From contig NC_058405.1 of assembly GCF_002201575.2 (NCBI RefSeq), positions 78,154,070 through 78,218,069 of the forward strand: DNA of 64,000 nt, in the 5' to 3' direction. Each line of letters begins with the position of its first letter. Positions within the stretch are counted from its first letter, which is position 1. The translations under genes and the position numbers were made by a program. Below the pieces are notes generated by a model. That model saw only the letters and a list, made by a program, of their open reading frames with translations. It was not told where the DNA came from and searched no databases. Origin of the DNA: Neomonachus schauinslandi (lineage: Eukaryota; Chordata; Mammalia; Carnivora; Phocidae). This document shows, in pieces, positions 33,978-45,480 of the stretch.

Positions 33978-34494
33978 TTGAGGAAATGTGAGAAGAAAGC
34001 ACTGTTTGAAATAAGTTTTAGGAGGGATCAGACAGAAGCTTGTTTACAGTTGAGAGAAAGGAGCCTGTGGAAAGGAAAAGGTCAAAGTTTAAAGATATCA
34101 TGGCTAAAGCAAAGTGACAGAGGGGACAACAGGGGACACAATCAAAGGAATGGGAGAGGAGTTGGACTTGGAGGAGAGAGACAGCAAGGAGGGAAGAGAG
34201 CTGATGGAGGGCCCTGGGGAGAGCTGATGGAGGTTCTCTGTGGGAGTGATGGGAATGGAATGGGACTGTAGAACATGGGCATTGCTGAGTTAGGAATGGC
34301 ACCAATGCCCACAAGGACGAATTTGAGAAGCACAGAGGTTAGAATGCAGGGGGTGGTGGTGAATGTAGTCATCACGATTGTGTGACTTTCTCCACATTGC
34401 TAAGAAGCCGAAGCACAGGAGCAGTAAAGCAGGAGAAATTGGCCTGGGGGGCTAGAAGTGAAGATTAAGTGGTAGAGCTGAGAATATTTGTTTC
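33978..34494. other. G-rich spacer, possibly decayed L2
   Basis: Purine-rich sequence between L2 blocks, with some words like antisense L2 but no secure match. The 121-codon frame starting at 33906 runs through the microsatellite and is not a gene. Confidence 0.35.
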
Positions 34495-34597
34495 ACTGCC
34501 ATTAACTTAAAAAAACATCTATTGAGCACCTCTTGTGTGTCAGGCAGTGTCTCAGGTATTGGGGTAAACATTTTCCCTATCCTTACAGAACCCATGG

Positions 34598-34900
34598 TGT
34601 CTTAGCTCAGGCTGCTAAAACAAATACCACAGGCTGCCTGGCTTAAACAACAGACATTGTTTCTCACTGTTCTGGAGGATTGAAAGTCCAAGGTCAGAGT
34701 ACCAGCATGGTCAGGTTCTGGTAAGAGCTCTCTTCCAGGCTTGCAGAAAGTCACATGGCAGGGAGAGGAAGATCTGGTCTCTCTCTTCTTATAAGGACAC
34801 TAATCCCATCATGAGGGCCCCATCCTCATGACCTCATCTAAACCTAAGTACCTTTTAAAGAAGCTCCATCTCCTAATACCATCACATCCAGGGTTAGGGT
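34598..34900 (-). mobile_element. MLT1-type LTR, lacking its 5' end
   Basis: TGTCTTAGCTCAGGCTGCTA…AATACCACAGGCTGCCTGGC…GTTCTGGAGGATTGAAAGTCC…ACTAATCCCATCATGAGGGC is an antisense MaLR/MLT1-class LTR. It stops at 34900, about 40 bp short of the expected 5' end. This is an old endogenous retrovirus-like relic with no coding content. Confidence 0.75.
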
Positions 34901-34901
34901 T

Positions 34902-35243
34902 TGCCTCAATCTGTTCGGGCCGCTACAACAAAATACCACAGACTGGGCAGTTTTAAACCACAGAAATGCATTGCTCACAGCTCTGGAAGCTGGAAGTCTG
35001 AGCCCAAGATGATGGCATGGTCAGGTAAGGGCTCTCTTCCAGGCCACAGACTTCTGGCTGTGTCCTCACAGGGCAGAAGGAGCAAAGGAGCCCCATGGGA
35101 ACCCCTCTTATAAGGGCACTAATCCCATTCATGGAGGCTCCACCTCATGACCTATGTACTTCCAAGAGGCCCCACCTCCCAAGCCATTGGACATTAGGAT
35201 TGCAACATATTAATTTGGAGGGGACACAATTCAGTCCATAACA
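34902..35243 (-). mobile_element. MLT1-type LTR, about full length, abutting the previous one
   Basis: 'cagactgggcagttttaaaccacagaaatgca…CTCACAGCTCTGGAAGCTGG…ctaatcccattcatggaggctccacctcatgac…acacaattcagtccataaca'. It has TG…CA termini and is 342 bp. No clear 5-bp TSD is visible. Confidence 0.78.
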
Positions 35244-35700
35244 CACAGGTTGGAGGACGGTGACAGAAGCAAGCCTGCAAGTCCATCCAGTGTGACACAT
35301 GCGTGCTACCAGTGGGGTGAACTGGGATTCTACAGAAGCACAGAGGAGGGGCCCCTTACGCAGCCTTGGAGGTCTAGGAAGCTTTCCCTTTGGAAGTGAC
35401 TTCTAAACTGGGAACCCATGAAGAGTAAACCAGGAAATGGCCAGGGGCAGAGGAAGAATAGAAAAGAGTGTGTAAGCTATAGGGGGGAAGATCACAAGGA
35501 GAAGCTGGGGAAATAGGCTGGAGGCGTGAATAGGGCACCAGTGGCAAAGAGCCCCGTGTCATGATAAAGGATTTGAACTTGATCCTGAAGATGACAGTGC
35601 CATGAAAGGAGCTGGTTAAGCAGGGTCCAACAATGTCATTCTTATTAAGAGAGAGTGTTCTGGCTACAGAGTGGCCTGGGGGAGTAGAAGCCCAGAAGGC

Positions 35701-36166
35701 AAGCTTGAACTTATGTAAGATATTTCTGTATCTTCAGGCTCAAAACACAGCCCCCCAGCGGGTCAACATTAGAATGTTAAAGATAAAGAAGGTAATAAAG
35801 ATAAGACGGGGTGTGAACCTGAGTGCTGGCCTCAGAGCCCAGACAGGTGTGCAGATAGCAAGGCCTTATCTGTAACACTGTCTCAAGACACTTTCCTTTT
35901 ACACCCTCTTATAAAACCAGTAGCATGCATTTTTTTGTCCTTTTCTTTATCATTTACAGTGACAAGCATCCTTTTGTTCTACGAAATAAATTTGCACAAC
36001 ACTCTCTAGTTTTGACGCTGAAGGTGATGGCTGTGACCCGGTCTAGTCCAGCTCCCAGGGAAGGGTTTACTCACAGTGAGCCTCCAAATAGCATCACATG
36101 CATTTTTATTTAAAAAAAAACCCTTTCATGAGCCCTATCCATGAATCAGAATCTACATGCGTGAGG
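35701..36166. other. single-copy sequence
   Basis: No gene or clear repeat recognised. Confidence 0.45.
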
Positions 36167-36183
36167 CCAGGAATCTGTATTTT

Positions 36184-36351
36184 TTTAAAGATTTTATTTA
36201 TTTGAGAGAGAGAGCATGGGAGGGGGGAGCGGCAGAGGGAGAAGCAGACTCCTCACTGAGCAGGGAGTCTGTCGCGGGATTCAATCCCGGCACTCCAGGA
36301 TCATGACCTGAGCCGAAGGCAGTCGCTTAACTGACTGAGCCACCCAGTCAC
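36184..36351 (-). mobile_element. CAN SINE, the only minus-strand copy
   Basis: Starts TTTAAAGATTTTATTTATTTG and ends CTGAGCCACCCAGTCAC, the reverse complement of the SINE. 17-bp TSD CCAGGAATCTGTATTTT (36167-36183 and 36352-36368). Confidence 0.95.
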
Positions 36352-36380
36352 CCAGGAATCTGTATTTTAAACTAGATTCC

Positions 36381-36838
36381 TGTATTAGTTTTCTCAGGCT
36401 GCCTTGACAAAATACCACAAACTGGGTGACTTAACACAACAAAAAGTTCTTGTCTCATAGTTCTGGAGTCTAGAAGCCCGAAATCAATGTGTCGGCAAGG
36501 CCACATTCTCTCTGAAGGTGCTAGAGAAGGATGTTTCCTTGCTTCTCTCCTAGTTTCCGGGAAGAAGCTATTCCTTGGCTTATCATTCGAATCTCTGCCT
36601 CCATCTTCCCATGGCCTCTTCCCTCTGTGTCTCTGTGTCTTCACATGGCTTTCTCCCTGTATGTCTGGGTCCAAACTGCTTATAAGGACGCCAGTCACAC
36701 CCACCCTAATCCAGTATGATCTCATCTTAACTTGATTAACATCAGCAAAGACCCTACCTCCTATAAAGTCACATTCATAGGTACTAGAGGTTAGGAGTTA
36801 GGACAGTATCTTTTGGGGGAACACAGTTCAACCCAGTT
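36381..36838 (-). mobile_element. MLT1-like (ERVL-MaLR) LTR
   Basis: TGTATTAGTTTTCTCAGGCT…AATACCACAAACTGGGTGAC…AGTTCTGGAGTCTAGAAGCC…ccagtatgatctcatcttaacttgatta…gggggaacacagttcaaccc. It is about 458 bp, longer than the pair at 34598-35243 and of a different subfamily. Confidence 0.75.
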
Positions 36839-37313
36839 GTTCCCAAGTAAGTTTTATGACACATGAAACTTGGAGCATCTAGGAACTTGGATGACAGATA
36901 GCATTAAGGCACAGTCCGCCACAGCTCCATAGATAGCATCCTGAAATGCTGCAGTTTGATCTTGGGGGATGGGGAGCGTAGGGAGAAGGAGGTGTGGGCA
37001 GGAGATGAAACACATGGAACTCTCTCTGTGGAACATACACAAGGGCCATGGGCTCCACATTTCAGATCAAGCTACCATTCTCTAGCAGCACACCCAATGT
37101 ACTTTCCTGAAGACTGGGTCAAAAAAAATCCACAGAACAAAGAAAAGACATCTTATTTATACCTTAGAATTGAAACCAGAAGCAGAGGTCTTTTTCAGCA
37201 TAATGCAAGTCACCCCTAAAATGGATCTTGGTTTATAATTCTGCCTATTTTATAGTCTAAAATGGACCTGCACTCATGTGTGCTCATGGTGACATTTTCA
37301 GGGAGGGAACATT
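36839..37313. other. single-copy sequence
   Basis: Nothing recognised. Confidence 0.45.
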
Positions 37314-37535
37314 TTTGCAGGTTCTGGAGTCAAATCACCTAGTTCAAGTCCGGGACCTGCCACTTACTGAGGGATCTTAGGCAACGTACAGAAGCCTTCT
37401 GTACAGAAGCCTCAGTTCCCTCCTCTGTAAAATGGACACAGTAATAATAACTACCTGAGAGGAGTAAATGAGATAATATGTGGAAAGCTCTTGTCATATA
37501 ATCAACATTTAATACATGTGAGTTATTCTTTCTAT
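37314..37535 (+). mobile_element. MIR
   Basis: 'ggttctggagtcaaatcacctagttcaagtcc…tgccacttactgagggatcttaggcaa…cctcagttccctcctctgtaaaatgg…taataataactacctgagagg' is MIR in order. It carries an 11-bp internal tandem duplication (CTGTACAGAAGC). Confidence 0.85.
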
Positions 37536-38009
37536 AGCATCTCTAACATGGTTGCTTTGACAAACTTGTACCTGATGGCAGTTGGCGTTGGAGCTCTAGC
37601 TATTAGCGCTGTTCCTCCATGAGCCTCCGTAACTTGAAACCTAAAAATGTATGAACCAAAACTTCCCTCTGATATCAACAAATCAAGTCAAGACAGTCTT
37701 GAGGCTACGAAGTGTGTTTTGGAAGAAACTTCTTGATAAACCAAAGAACTAATATGTCTCCTTGGGGGCTACAGAGGAATGGCTGAGTCTTGGAATATGT
37801 GTTCATTTTACTCTCAGTAGCCTACTTAAAATTGCTATTTACTGAAAAGTTTTATTAAATGTCCCATGAAATGTAATATGATTTACTCACACATATTAAG
37901 ACAAAACAGCAATGTTGCTTTTGAAAAAGGGAGACTCTTCTGGGATTCTGCCTTCTCCCCAAACTCACAAGAATCCAGTAAGCATATTGCCAGGTTAAAA
38001 AGAAGCTGG
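37536..38009. other. single-copy sequence
   Basis: Nothing recognised. Confidence 0.45.
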
Positions 38010-38235
38010 AGGGCTGCCTGAGTGACGTAGTCAGTTAAGCATGCAACTCTTGGTTTCAGCTCAGGTCATGGTCTCAGGGTCGTGGGATCAAGCCCTACAA
38101 CAGGCTCCCTGCCCAGCACATAGTCTGCTTGAGTTTCTCTCTCCCTTTCCCTCTGCCTCTCCCCGCCACACGCTCTCTCTTTCCCTCTCTCTCTCTTTCT
38201 AAAAAAAATAAATAAATCTTAAAAAAAAGAAGAAG
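38010..38235 (+). mobile_element. CAN SINE, diverged, with (GAA)n tail
   Basis: 'gggctgcctgagtgacgtagtcagttaagc…gggtcgtgggatcaagccctac', CT-rich, AAATAAATAAATC, then A/GAA repeats. The flanks AAGAAGCTGGA and GAAAAAGCTGGGG suggest an imperfect TSD. Confidence 0.88.
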
Positions 38236-38242
38236 AAGAAAA

Positions 38243-41159
38243 AGCTGGGGAAAAAAAACAGAAAATTGCCACTTGTGATCAAGAGTTGCAAAGGCTCTGG
38301 GTTGGTTTGTTTATTATCTAAAATCTCATAGGCCAGACGTTTGAGACATGTGTATAGAAGGGAAGTCGAATAGCCTCTCAGCACAGCGTCCATACAGGCT
38401 GCTGTAAGTGTTGCTATGGTGTGGACTCACTGTGTCATCAGTCATAAAAATCAAAACTGACACATCAGACAAAGGACCAAGGTCTTCCAGAAGGCTTGCG
38501 TCTCGTCCTTTTAACATTGCCATCCACGTCATGGTGCCATGGCCTCTGGTATCAGAACAACAGAAAGGACTTAAATCACGTCTTTTTCCAAGCATAGGCA
38601 TCACCTAGGCTGTTTTCTACCCACGTTTCAATGACCCACTTTCTGTTGGGGGCAAGATGAAAGCCGGTTACATAATACCACAGATGTTTATTTCCCTGGT
38701 TGATGTTGGCTCAAAATAATGCCCACTTATTGCAATAAGACTGCCCATGGATGCTGATGCATTACAACCAGAGAGGTAGGCTCAATGCCAGGGTTAAACC
38801 AGATATGCGTTAGCTTCCTGAGTTGTCGGATATTCTTCAAGCTCTCTTTGTCGGTGGCACTGTGAGGGGCGGTGTGCAAAGCAAATTAGGTATAAGCATT
38901 CTCTGCCCTTTAGGGCTTATGATCAAATGCTGTATATGCTCATATGCGCAGTCAGTTGTCAATTATCTGGACCTAGGGATAGAAAAAGCAAGCCAGAGCC
39001 ACTGTGAGTGTTGTGACTTCATCACCCCACACAGCCACTCCTCGCTTTGCATGTCTCTTGTCCCCTAAAACTTCTCAGCCCAGTGATCCCTCAGGAGAGC
39101 TTTTGAGACTGAATTCTGATTTGCCGTGATTAAGATAAACATGCAAAAATGAATAATCCGTTTGAGTAAATCCACTTTAAAAGCATATTTTTTGTGCCTG
39201 TGGCGTGTTGGGCATTTTGTTAAGTCATTGGCATCAGAGTGAATGAGGCGCATAAGCCACAGGAGCTGTCACCATGACTCCTCAGGGTGCTGACGCCGGT
39301 GTGTGTGAGCGAGCCTGGAGCAACTCAGGGGAGGAGGTGGCCCTGGGGGACAAGTTTAGGAAAGGAGATAGAGGGGAACTGAGACCAGGGGAACAGGCAG
39401 GAGCCAGCCGAGTGACCAAGGAGGCTGGGGCAGCCGGAGCAAGGGAAGCAAAGCCCATGCATGGAACCCCAGGGCAGGAGGTGGAACTGGAGCTCAGGAA
39501 GTGTGGGCATGGCCGTGGAGACGAAACTAGAAACACAGCCCTCCACCCCAGGCCAGATTGAAACGGGGCCCGGATGCCTCGCCAAGAAGTGTTGACTCCA
39601 CCCTGAAGACAGCAGACATTTTATTCAAGGCAATGGTCAGATTCTCGTCACAGAAAATTCCCCAGAGGGTAATGGGCAACTCAGAGGAGCATAAGAACAG
39701 GGGCAGGAAGACCCAGTAGAGAGATGGTGGCCTAATCTGAGGAGGCCTCACGGAGCCCGGGCTGAGAGGCTACCAGGGTGGAGCGACAAGGCTGAGCTCT
39801 GTCTGGGAGACCAGTCGGACGTGGAGTGAACATTATGGTAAGCACTGGAGGTTTAAATATTACCAGATAACAGTAAGCAAGAGATAACCACATTCACGTC
39901 ACTCTTTTCCTGTTCTAAGAAGCTTCTGGGCACGGTGTGTGAGAGGGAGAGAGAAGGGCCGTAAAAATTCCAGTGTACGACTCTCAATGCTTTCCACAAG
40001 GTGCGCATAGAAATACTGTCCTCTGGTGTGGAGCTGCAGCTGCTCCCTCCAGCACCTGGCTCTGTTTGTCACCCTGCCCCAGACTCGCTCCACGGACAGC
40101 CTCGGCTCCAAGAGCCACCCCCAGCTCTGCTTGCTCCTGGCCGACCCACAGCCCAGCAGCTTCCCTTGGGGCCACATCACAGGACCTGGGTTTCAGGAGG
40201 CCTGCGGGCTTGTCTTCTGCCTGTCTCGCCTTTAGCCCCTCACTCCTGTGCCCACGCTGTCCTGCATCGGAAGAACTTCTGCCATCAGTCCCCATACACA
40301 GGACCCACAAAAACTGTGGCTTCAGCTGCTGAGAGGCTCACGGGGTCCTTGTGCCTTGCCGAAGTGTGTAGCTTTACTGTTGGTGCGGTGGCAGTTGGGC
40401 CTAAAGGTCAGGTCTGTTCCCTTGGGCCCCATCTAGTGAACACCTACTGTGTGCAAGTCACCCCACTGGTACAGTGTGGGCAGGACACCCCGAGGTGCAT
40501 CAGGACATCTGCAGGAGTCGGGGCTGAGGCCACCACAAAGGAGTGCATGAAATGAGGCAGAGAGAGGAACCGACAGGGCAGGGACACACCAGCAAGGCAC
40601 AGACATTGGCCCACAGACACCAGGAGCACTTTGAATTGTTGATATGCAATTTTCAGTGGTCAAATGTTCGGGAACTTTTAAAGCCAGTTGCTAAGCCATG
40701 AGTAGTTGGAAATCAGCCATCATGAGAGTATTTACACCACAGAAATCAGCCAATCCTACAAATCGGGCTTCTCCCATCCCATCACCTCACCCATCTCCTT
40801 GAAGCTGTACAATCCCTGCCCCCTTCTCCTCTCCCCTAGGTCTGGGATCCACCAGAGAGTGTATAGGACACCAGCCCACATCATCGGGGAGTCTGGCAAA
40901 CTTTGTGTGACACCTTGGGTTAGGTTTGGGGCTTGATGCTGTGAACAGTAGAGGACTGGGATGTGGGGGGTCCTGGCTTCCTTCTCCCCTCCTCTCAGCC
41001 TTAGAAGTGTTGCGGGTGAGGGCATTCAGCTCTGTGGTACAGGGGGTGAGGAAGACATGGCTGCAAGTGGTTAGGCTAATCTGTCACAGCCCAAGAGGAA
41101 ACTGAGGCAGGGTGGGCAGCAGGGGCCAAACCAATGTCTCCATCACCTTCGAGTGCACA
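38243..41159. other. repeat-poor, partly GC-rich single-copy stretch
   Basis: About 2.9 kb without secure repeats. The GC-rich parts (39270-39560, 39980-40560) create long frames on both strands, up to 184 codons at 40001-40555. Frames overlapping on several phases, no domain and low-complexity translation argue against coding. A short L2-3'-like motif lies at about 40437-40470. Confidence 0.45.
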
Positions 41160-41285
41160 GATTTGTTGGCTCTATGCCTCCGTTTCCCTATCTGTAAAAT
41201 GGGGATACTACCATCTGCTCAAGAACTGTTAGGACTGAGGGATATAATGTGTGGAGCACTGTAACAGCCAGGCACAGCGTAAGCC
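41160..41285 (+). mobile_element. MIR fragment
   Basis: 'tatgcctccgtttccctatctgtaaaatggggatacta…ggactgagggatataatgtgtggagcactgtaacagccaggcaca' is the MIR 3' half. Confidence 0.7.
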
Positions 41286-43330
41286 CCTGCCAATCTTGTT
41301 GCTGGACGATCCCAATATCCTCATGAGAGGAGCACGCGAAAGTAATGGTGGACTTATCTGAGCCTTCTCTTTCCTTCCGCTTATTTTTATTTTCATCCCA
41401 TGACTAGATTGGACTCCCAAAAGCTCCCCAAGCCAAGAGCTCCCAAACCATCTCAATCATCAAAATCTTCTGGGAAACCACTTGAAACCCAGATTCAGTC
41501 TCACTGAAGAAGAGTACATTGGCAAGCCCAGGAATGTGCTCACTCTAAAAGCTCCCCAGGGAACCCACTGCTGACTTAGGCTGGGGACACCCTGCCCCGT
41601 AGGTCTGGGCTCCAGGGGCCAGTCGCCATGACCACTCAAGGTGGCCAATGTCTGAAGATAGGGATGGATGCTTTATTTAGAGGCTGTTTTAAATCTGGGA
41701 ATCAGGAGATCTTTGCAGTAAACAAGTGTGTGCCTCCTGACAAAGTAATGTAAACCAATAACAGGCTTCAATAATGCTATTTTTAAAAGGCTTTAAATAA
41801 CTTTTTCAATGCAAAACAACCCACTCGGGCAGACTTAATTCATTTTATGGGCCAGCTGAACCACTAGCGCTCAGAGAGCCTCGCCGTGTCACAACACAGA
41901 GCCATTTCGTCTGTCCCCACATGGGTGACCAGTGCTGCGAGGTTAAGCCAATTAGCTTTCACATGGTGCCGACCAAAAGGACATGATTTGTGTAGCCCCT
42001 TTTCCCTGGCTTTAGGACAGTGACTGGCATTGTCTAGCAGAATTCCCTGTGTTCTTAACCGCACTGTTTCATGCACCAAAAAGTTGTTCTTCTGAGCCTC
42101 TCCCTCCTGGCGAAGCTGGAGATAAATTCAGCTGATGTGTTTTCCCTGATAAGTTAATGTTACAGGCTTCACAATGGTGACCTCAAATCCACACTGTGAT
42201 GAACAGCAGTTCAGCCAACGCTGTGAGCTTGATAGCCCACTCACTGCCTTTTAATTAAAATTCCAAGTTGGTGTTTTTGTTTTCAAAGGAAGGATGGAGC
42301 CCATCAAGGTCACTCAGTCCAGGCGCTGCTGGGAAGAACGCCTCGCTGCACATTTACACTTCAGCGGCTCCTGGGAGGGCAGCGCACTGCAGCAGGAAGG
42401 ATTTCTAACAACTTCCAGAATGTTTTCCAGATATAAATAGCCTCTACGGCATGATATATTCTAGCTAAGAAAGACTGGAACAAAAGTAGGTTATTGACTG
42501 GCAGATGCCTGCCTTCCAGTGGGCATTGGAGCATCAGGGATTGGGCTCTTTCCAGCTATATTTAGCATCCGCATTAATGTACTGCCGAACAATGCCCTTT
42601 AGAAAAGCCACATAAATCAGAGGAGGAAAGATTACTAAAATTTATGAAGCAATCACTGTGAGAAACCCCTGGGCACAATCACTGTGATAAATACCTTGTT
42701 AAGCCCCCTGCCCATCCCCACCTTATGTTTCTTGTTAACACGAGGGGTCCATTACTGAGCGTTGCTACTTCCCAAAGGGGAAGCCATCTGCATTTAGGAG
42801 CTGTACAGCAATCTGCGCCCAATCCAACCTGACAAAACCATTCTTAGAATCACAGAGATGGAAGAGCCCTCTAAGCAAGCAGGCTCCCCAGATTTTCCAG
42901 GGGAATCTCGATTTTGTTTGGTCATTTTGTTCTTCTTAATAGCAATATCATTCAATATAGAAGCAAATAGGTTGCTTGGTTTTCACAGTTACTCCCTGGC
43001 AGAATTTTCCATGTAAGTAATGGCACAATTCAGAGAACAATCCTTTGTTGGACTGTGCATCCTGGTTCTGGAGCGAGAAATTGGTTTGAATTCAGTTGGA
43101 TCCATCAGTTGGTTTGAATTCCCCTATTTTGAAAATGAAAGTGAAGAGGCATCTCCCCAAAAGAGAGCAAACCAGTCCACACAAGAAGCAATTCTTAGAT
43201 CTGACATCAAGCACTCTCACCAGGTTACCACTTTGCCTCAGAAGGAGAACTGAGGGATAATTACACTAGTTGATTCTGACTCCTGATAGGACAGCTGATT
43301 CTGCAGCAGGCACACAGGGACCTGGATAAG
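41286..43330. other. repeat-free single-copy block, possible conserved non-coding DNA
   Basis: About 2 kb with no interspersed repeat detected, and balanced composition in 41640-42660. No coding frame is recognised. Two short spaced direct repeats are visible: CAATCACTGTGA (42650-42661 and 42676-42687) and TTGGTTTGAATTC (43081-43093 and 43109-43121). Confidence 0.4.
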
Positions 43331-43750
43331 AGTAAATCTAATACGGCTCCGTGGCTTACTGAGTGGTCTTGGGCAAAATCCGCCAGGCTCGCTCAGCCTG
43401 TCTGTTCCTCATCTGTAAAATGGAGGTAATAAGAATCTACCAGGGGGCGCCTGGGTGGCTCAGTCATTAAGCATCTGCCTTCGGCTCAGGTCATGATCCC
43501 GGGGTCCTGGGATCAAGCCCCGCATCGGGCTCCCTGCTCCGCGGGAGGCCTGCTTCTCCCTCTCCCTCTCCCCCTGCTTGTGTTCCCTCTCTCGCTATGT
43601 CTCTCTCTGTCAAATAAATAAATAAAATTAAAAAAAAAAAAGACTCTACCAGGAGTTGTTAGGAAAATACAAAGAGGGAATGTGGGTCAAGGCACTTATC
43701 ATGGTGACTGGCACATAGTAAGTGCTCAAGAAATTGTGGGGATTATTATG
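43331..43750 (+). mobile_element. MIR split by a SINE
   Basis: 'cgtggcttactgagtggtcttgggcaaaatcc…gttcctcatctgtaaaatggaggtaataagaa', then the SINE, then 'tcaaggcacttatcatggtgactggcacatagtaagtgctcaa'. The two halves join into one MIR. Confidence 0.8.
43445..43639 (+). mobile_element. CAN SINE inside MIR
   Basis: Head GGGCGCCTGGGTGGCTCAGT; a GATCCCGGGGTCCTGGGATC body close to consensus; CAAATAAATAAATAAAATT tail. 14-bp TSD with one mismatch, AAGA(A/C)TCTACCAGG (43431-43444 and 43640-43653). Confidence 0.96.
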
Positions 43751-43807
43751 CTAGTCACTGATGATTCCCTAAAGAGAAAAAAGAGTGATAGAAATAGGGA
43801 GATTTTG

Positions 43808-44004
43808 GGCGCCTGGGTGGCTCAGTCGGTTAAGCGACTGCCTTCAGCTCAGGTCACGATCCTGGAGTCCCGGGATCGAGTCCCGCATCGGGCTCCCTGC
43901 TCAGCGGGGAGTCTGCTTCTCCCTCTGACCCTCCTCCCTCTCGTGCTTTCTGTCTCTCATTCTCTCTCTCGCAAATAAATAAATAAAATCTTTAAAAAAA
44001 AAAA
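43808..44004 (+). mobile_element. CAN SINE
   Basis: Head GGCGCCTGGGTGGCTCAGTC, near-consensus body, tail CAAATAAATAAATAAAATC with A12. Perfect 18-bp TSD AGAAATAGGGAGATTTTG (43790-43807 and 44005-44022). Confidence 0.97.
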
Positions 44005-44022
44005 AAGAAATAGGGAGATTTT

Positions 44023-44684
44023 GCAAGTGTTGACTTCTGAACTCTGTTTTCATCACCTCAAAGCCAGAGGATGCAGGGTAGGTGGGAGAGTACAGAGTTA
44101 TCTACCAATTTGCCATTGAGAGTACTACTCATCCATTCAATGAGGAAATGAGTACCTACTGTGTGTTACATATTTTGCAAGTATCATGCCTTTGTCTTTG
44201 TCTTTCCTCTCACAAAATGGGATTAGGTATTCTGACCATGCTGAAAGATTATAATGAAATAAATCCAGTCCACTAATTGATCGACCACATTCACGTAGAT
44301 CATTTTTCTTTTTCATGATGGTTATGTGGATATTATTCATGGCACACAATTCTCAGAAATAACCGAGATGTTTGTGTAACTGGAACAAAGCAAAGGTCTT
44401 TTGTGTATTAAATAAGAGACTCAAAAAAGAGTGATTTTTGCCTTAAAACTTTATTTTTAACCATTTCAGAACACACTTAGAGCAAGATGTAGCTCTTGAA
44501 CCGAACAATGCTAAAAAGTTACGAGGAAGGTCTTTTGCTGACTGTGTAAGCATGGGTGCAGCTGGATCATATGGTAAGATCTAAGTAAAAGAGAATAAAA
44601 GGGTACCTCAGCTCTCCCTCCACCCCAAGACAATGTAACTGGCTGGTGTGCAAAAAGAACAATGATGAAAGATCCCCACTTTCA
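44023..44684. other. single-copy sequence
   Basis: No gene. A weak 'gagtacctactgtgtgttaca' motif at about 44150 may be an L2 or MIR remnant. Confidence 0.4.
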
Positions 44685-44870
44685 AATCCTAAAGCTCCAG
44701 CTTTGTCACTGTGTAAATCACTTTGAGCAGCTCACCCGACCTCTGTACACTTTAGTGTCTTCATCTGTACAAATGCAAATAATGAGACCTAACTCCCAGG
44801 TTTTTGTGAGGACTAAACAAATAAGGGAACATATTTAAGGAACTTGGCATTTAATAGATGTGGAATAAAA
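44685..44870 (+). mobile_element. MIR fragment
   Basis: 'ctttgtcactgtgtaaatcactttgagcagctcacccgacctct…gtgtcttcatctgtacaaatgcaaataatgagacctaac…gtttttgtgaggactaaac' is MIR in order, diverged. Confidence 0.7.
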
Positions 44871-45059
44871 GAAGCACCTTCCTCCCTGGAGAACAGCCCA
44901 CTCCCCTCCTGTCTAGTCCCTACCTGGGGCTCTCCCCAGGTAAATGAGAAGTTTAGAGTAAAACCAACCACAGGTGTGCCCTGCCCTCCTCCATACCCCA
45001 GTATCTTTATACAGATGAACCCAGATTATTAGGAACATCAAAGCAATATCTCAGTTTGA

Positions 45060-45480
45060 CTTCTATCTGCCCTCACCACTCTCCTGAAACTCCGCAAGAT
45101 CTTCTAATCTCCAAAGCAAATAGCCTTTGGCTGAGATTCATTTTCCTCCCTTTTTTGGTAGCATTTGACACTGGCTGATTTCCATCTCGAAATCCTTTTC
45201 TCTTTGGTTTCTGTGATATGATACTACTCTGGGTTTTCTCCTACCTAAATGATACCTTCCCTCCTGTCTACATTACAGGCTCCACTTGTCTTCTGATTCA
45301 CAAATGTGGGATGCCCCTAGTGTTTCCAGAGCTCCTCTCTTTCCAGTCTCTCCACCCTCCCCTAAGTCAGTTTCATTCATTTCAATGGTTTCAACTCTCT
45401 CTTTCTAAAATCGAGGCCCAAATCTGTATCTGTGGCTCTGACATGTTTTCCAAACCCTACAATAGGTGTTAAATACCCAA
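45060..45480 (+). mobile_element. L2 ORF2 fragment (sense)
   Basis: 'tgccctcaccactctcctgaaact', 'tggtagcatttgacactggctgattt' (the FDT..D region of L2 RT), 'ctactctgggttttctcctacctaaatgatacc' and 'gggatgcccctagtg' follow L2 sense order. No intact frame. Confidence 0.65.

Larger units (their letters stand above)
34495..35700 (-). mobile_element. L2 interrupted by two LTRs
   Basis: The antisense L2 tail 'catctattgagcacctcttgtgtgtcaggcagtg…ccttacagaaccca' (to 34597) resumes after the LTRs with 'caggttggaggacggtgacagaagc…ttctacagaagcacagaggaggggccccttacgcag…aagctttccctttggaagtgac'. The LTR pair therefore inserted into one L2 copy. Confidence 0.6.

Noticed and set aside
39973..40555. Several long frames on both strands (up to 184 codons)
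   Set aside because: All phases are open at once because of GC richness. The translations are Pro/Ala/Ser-rich without recognisable motifs.
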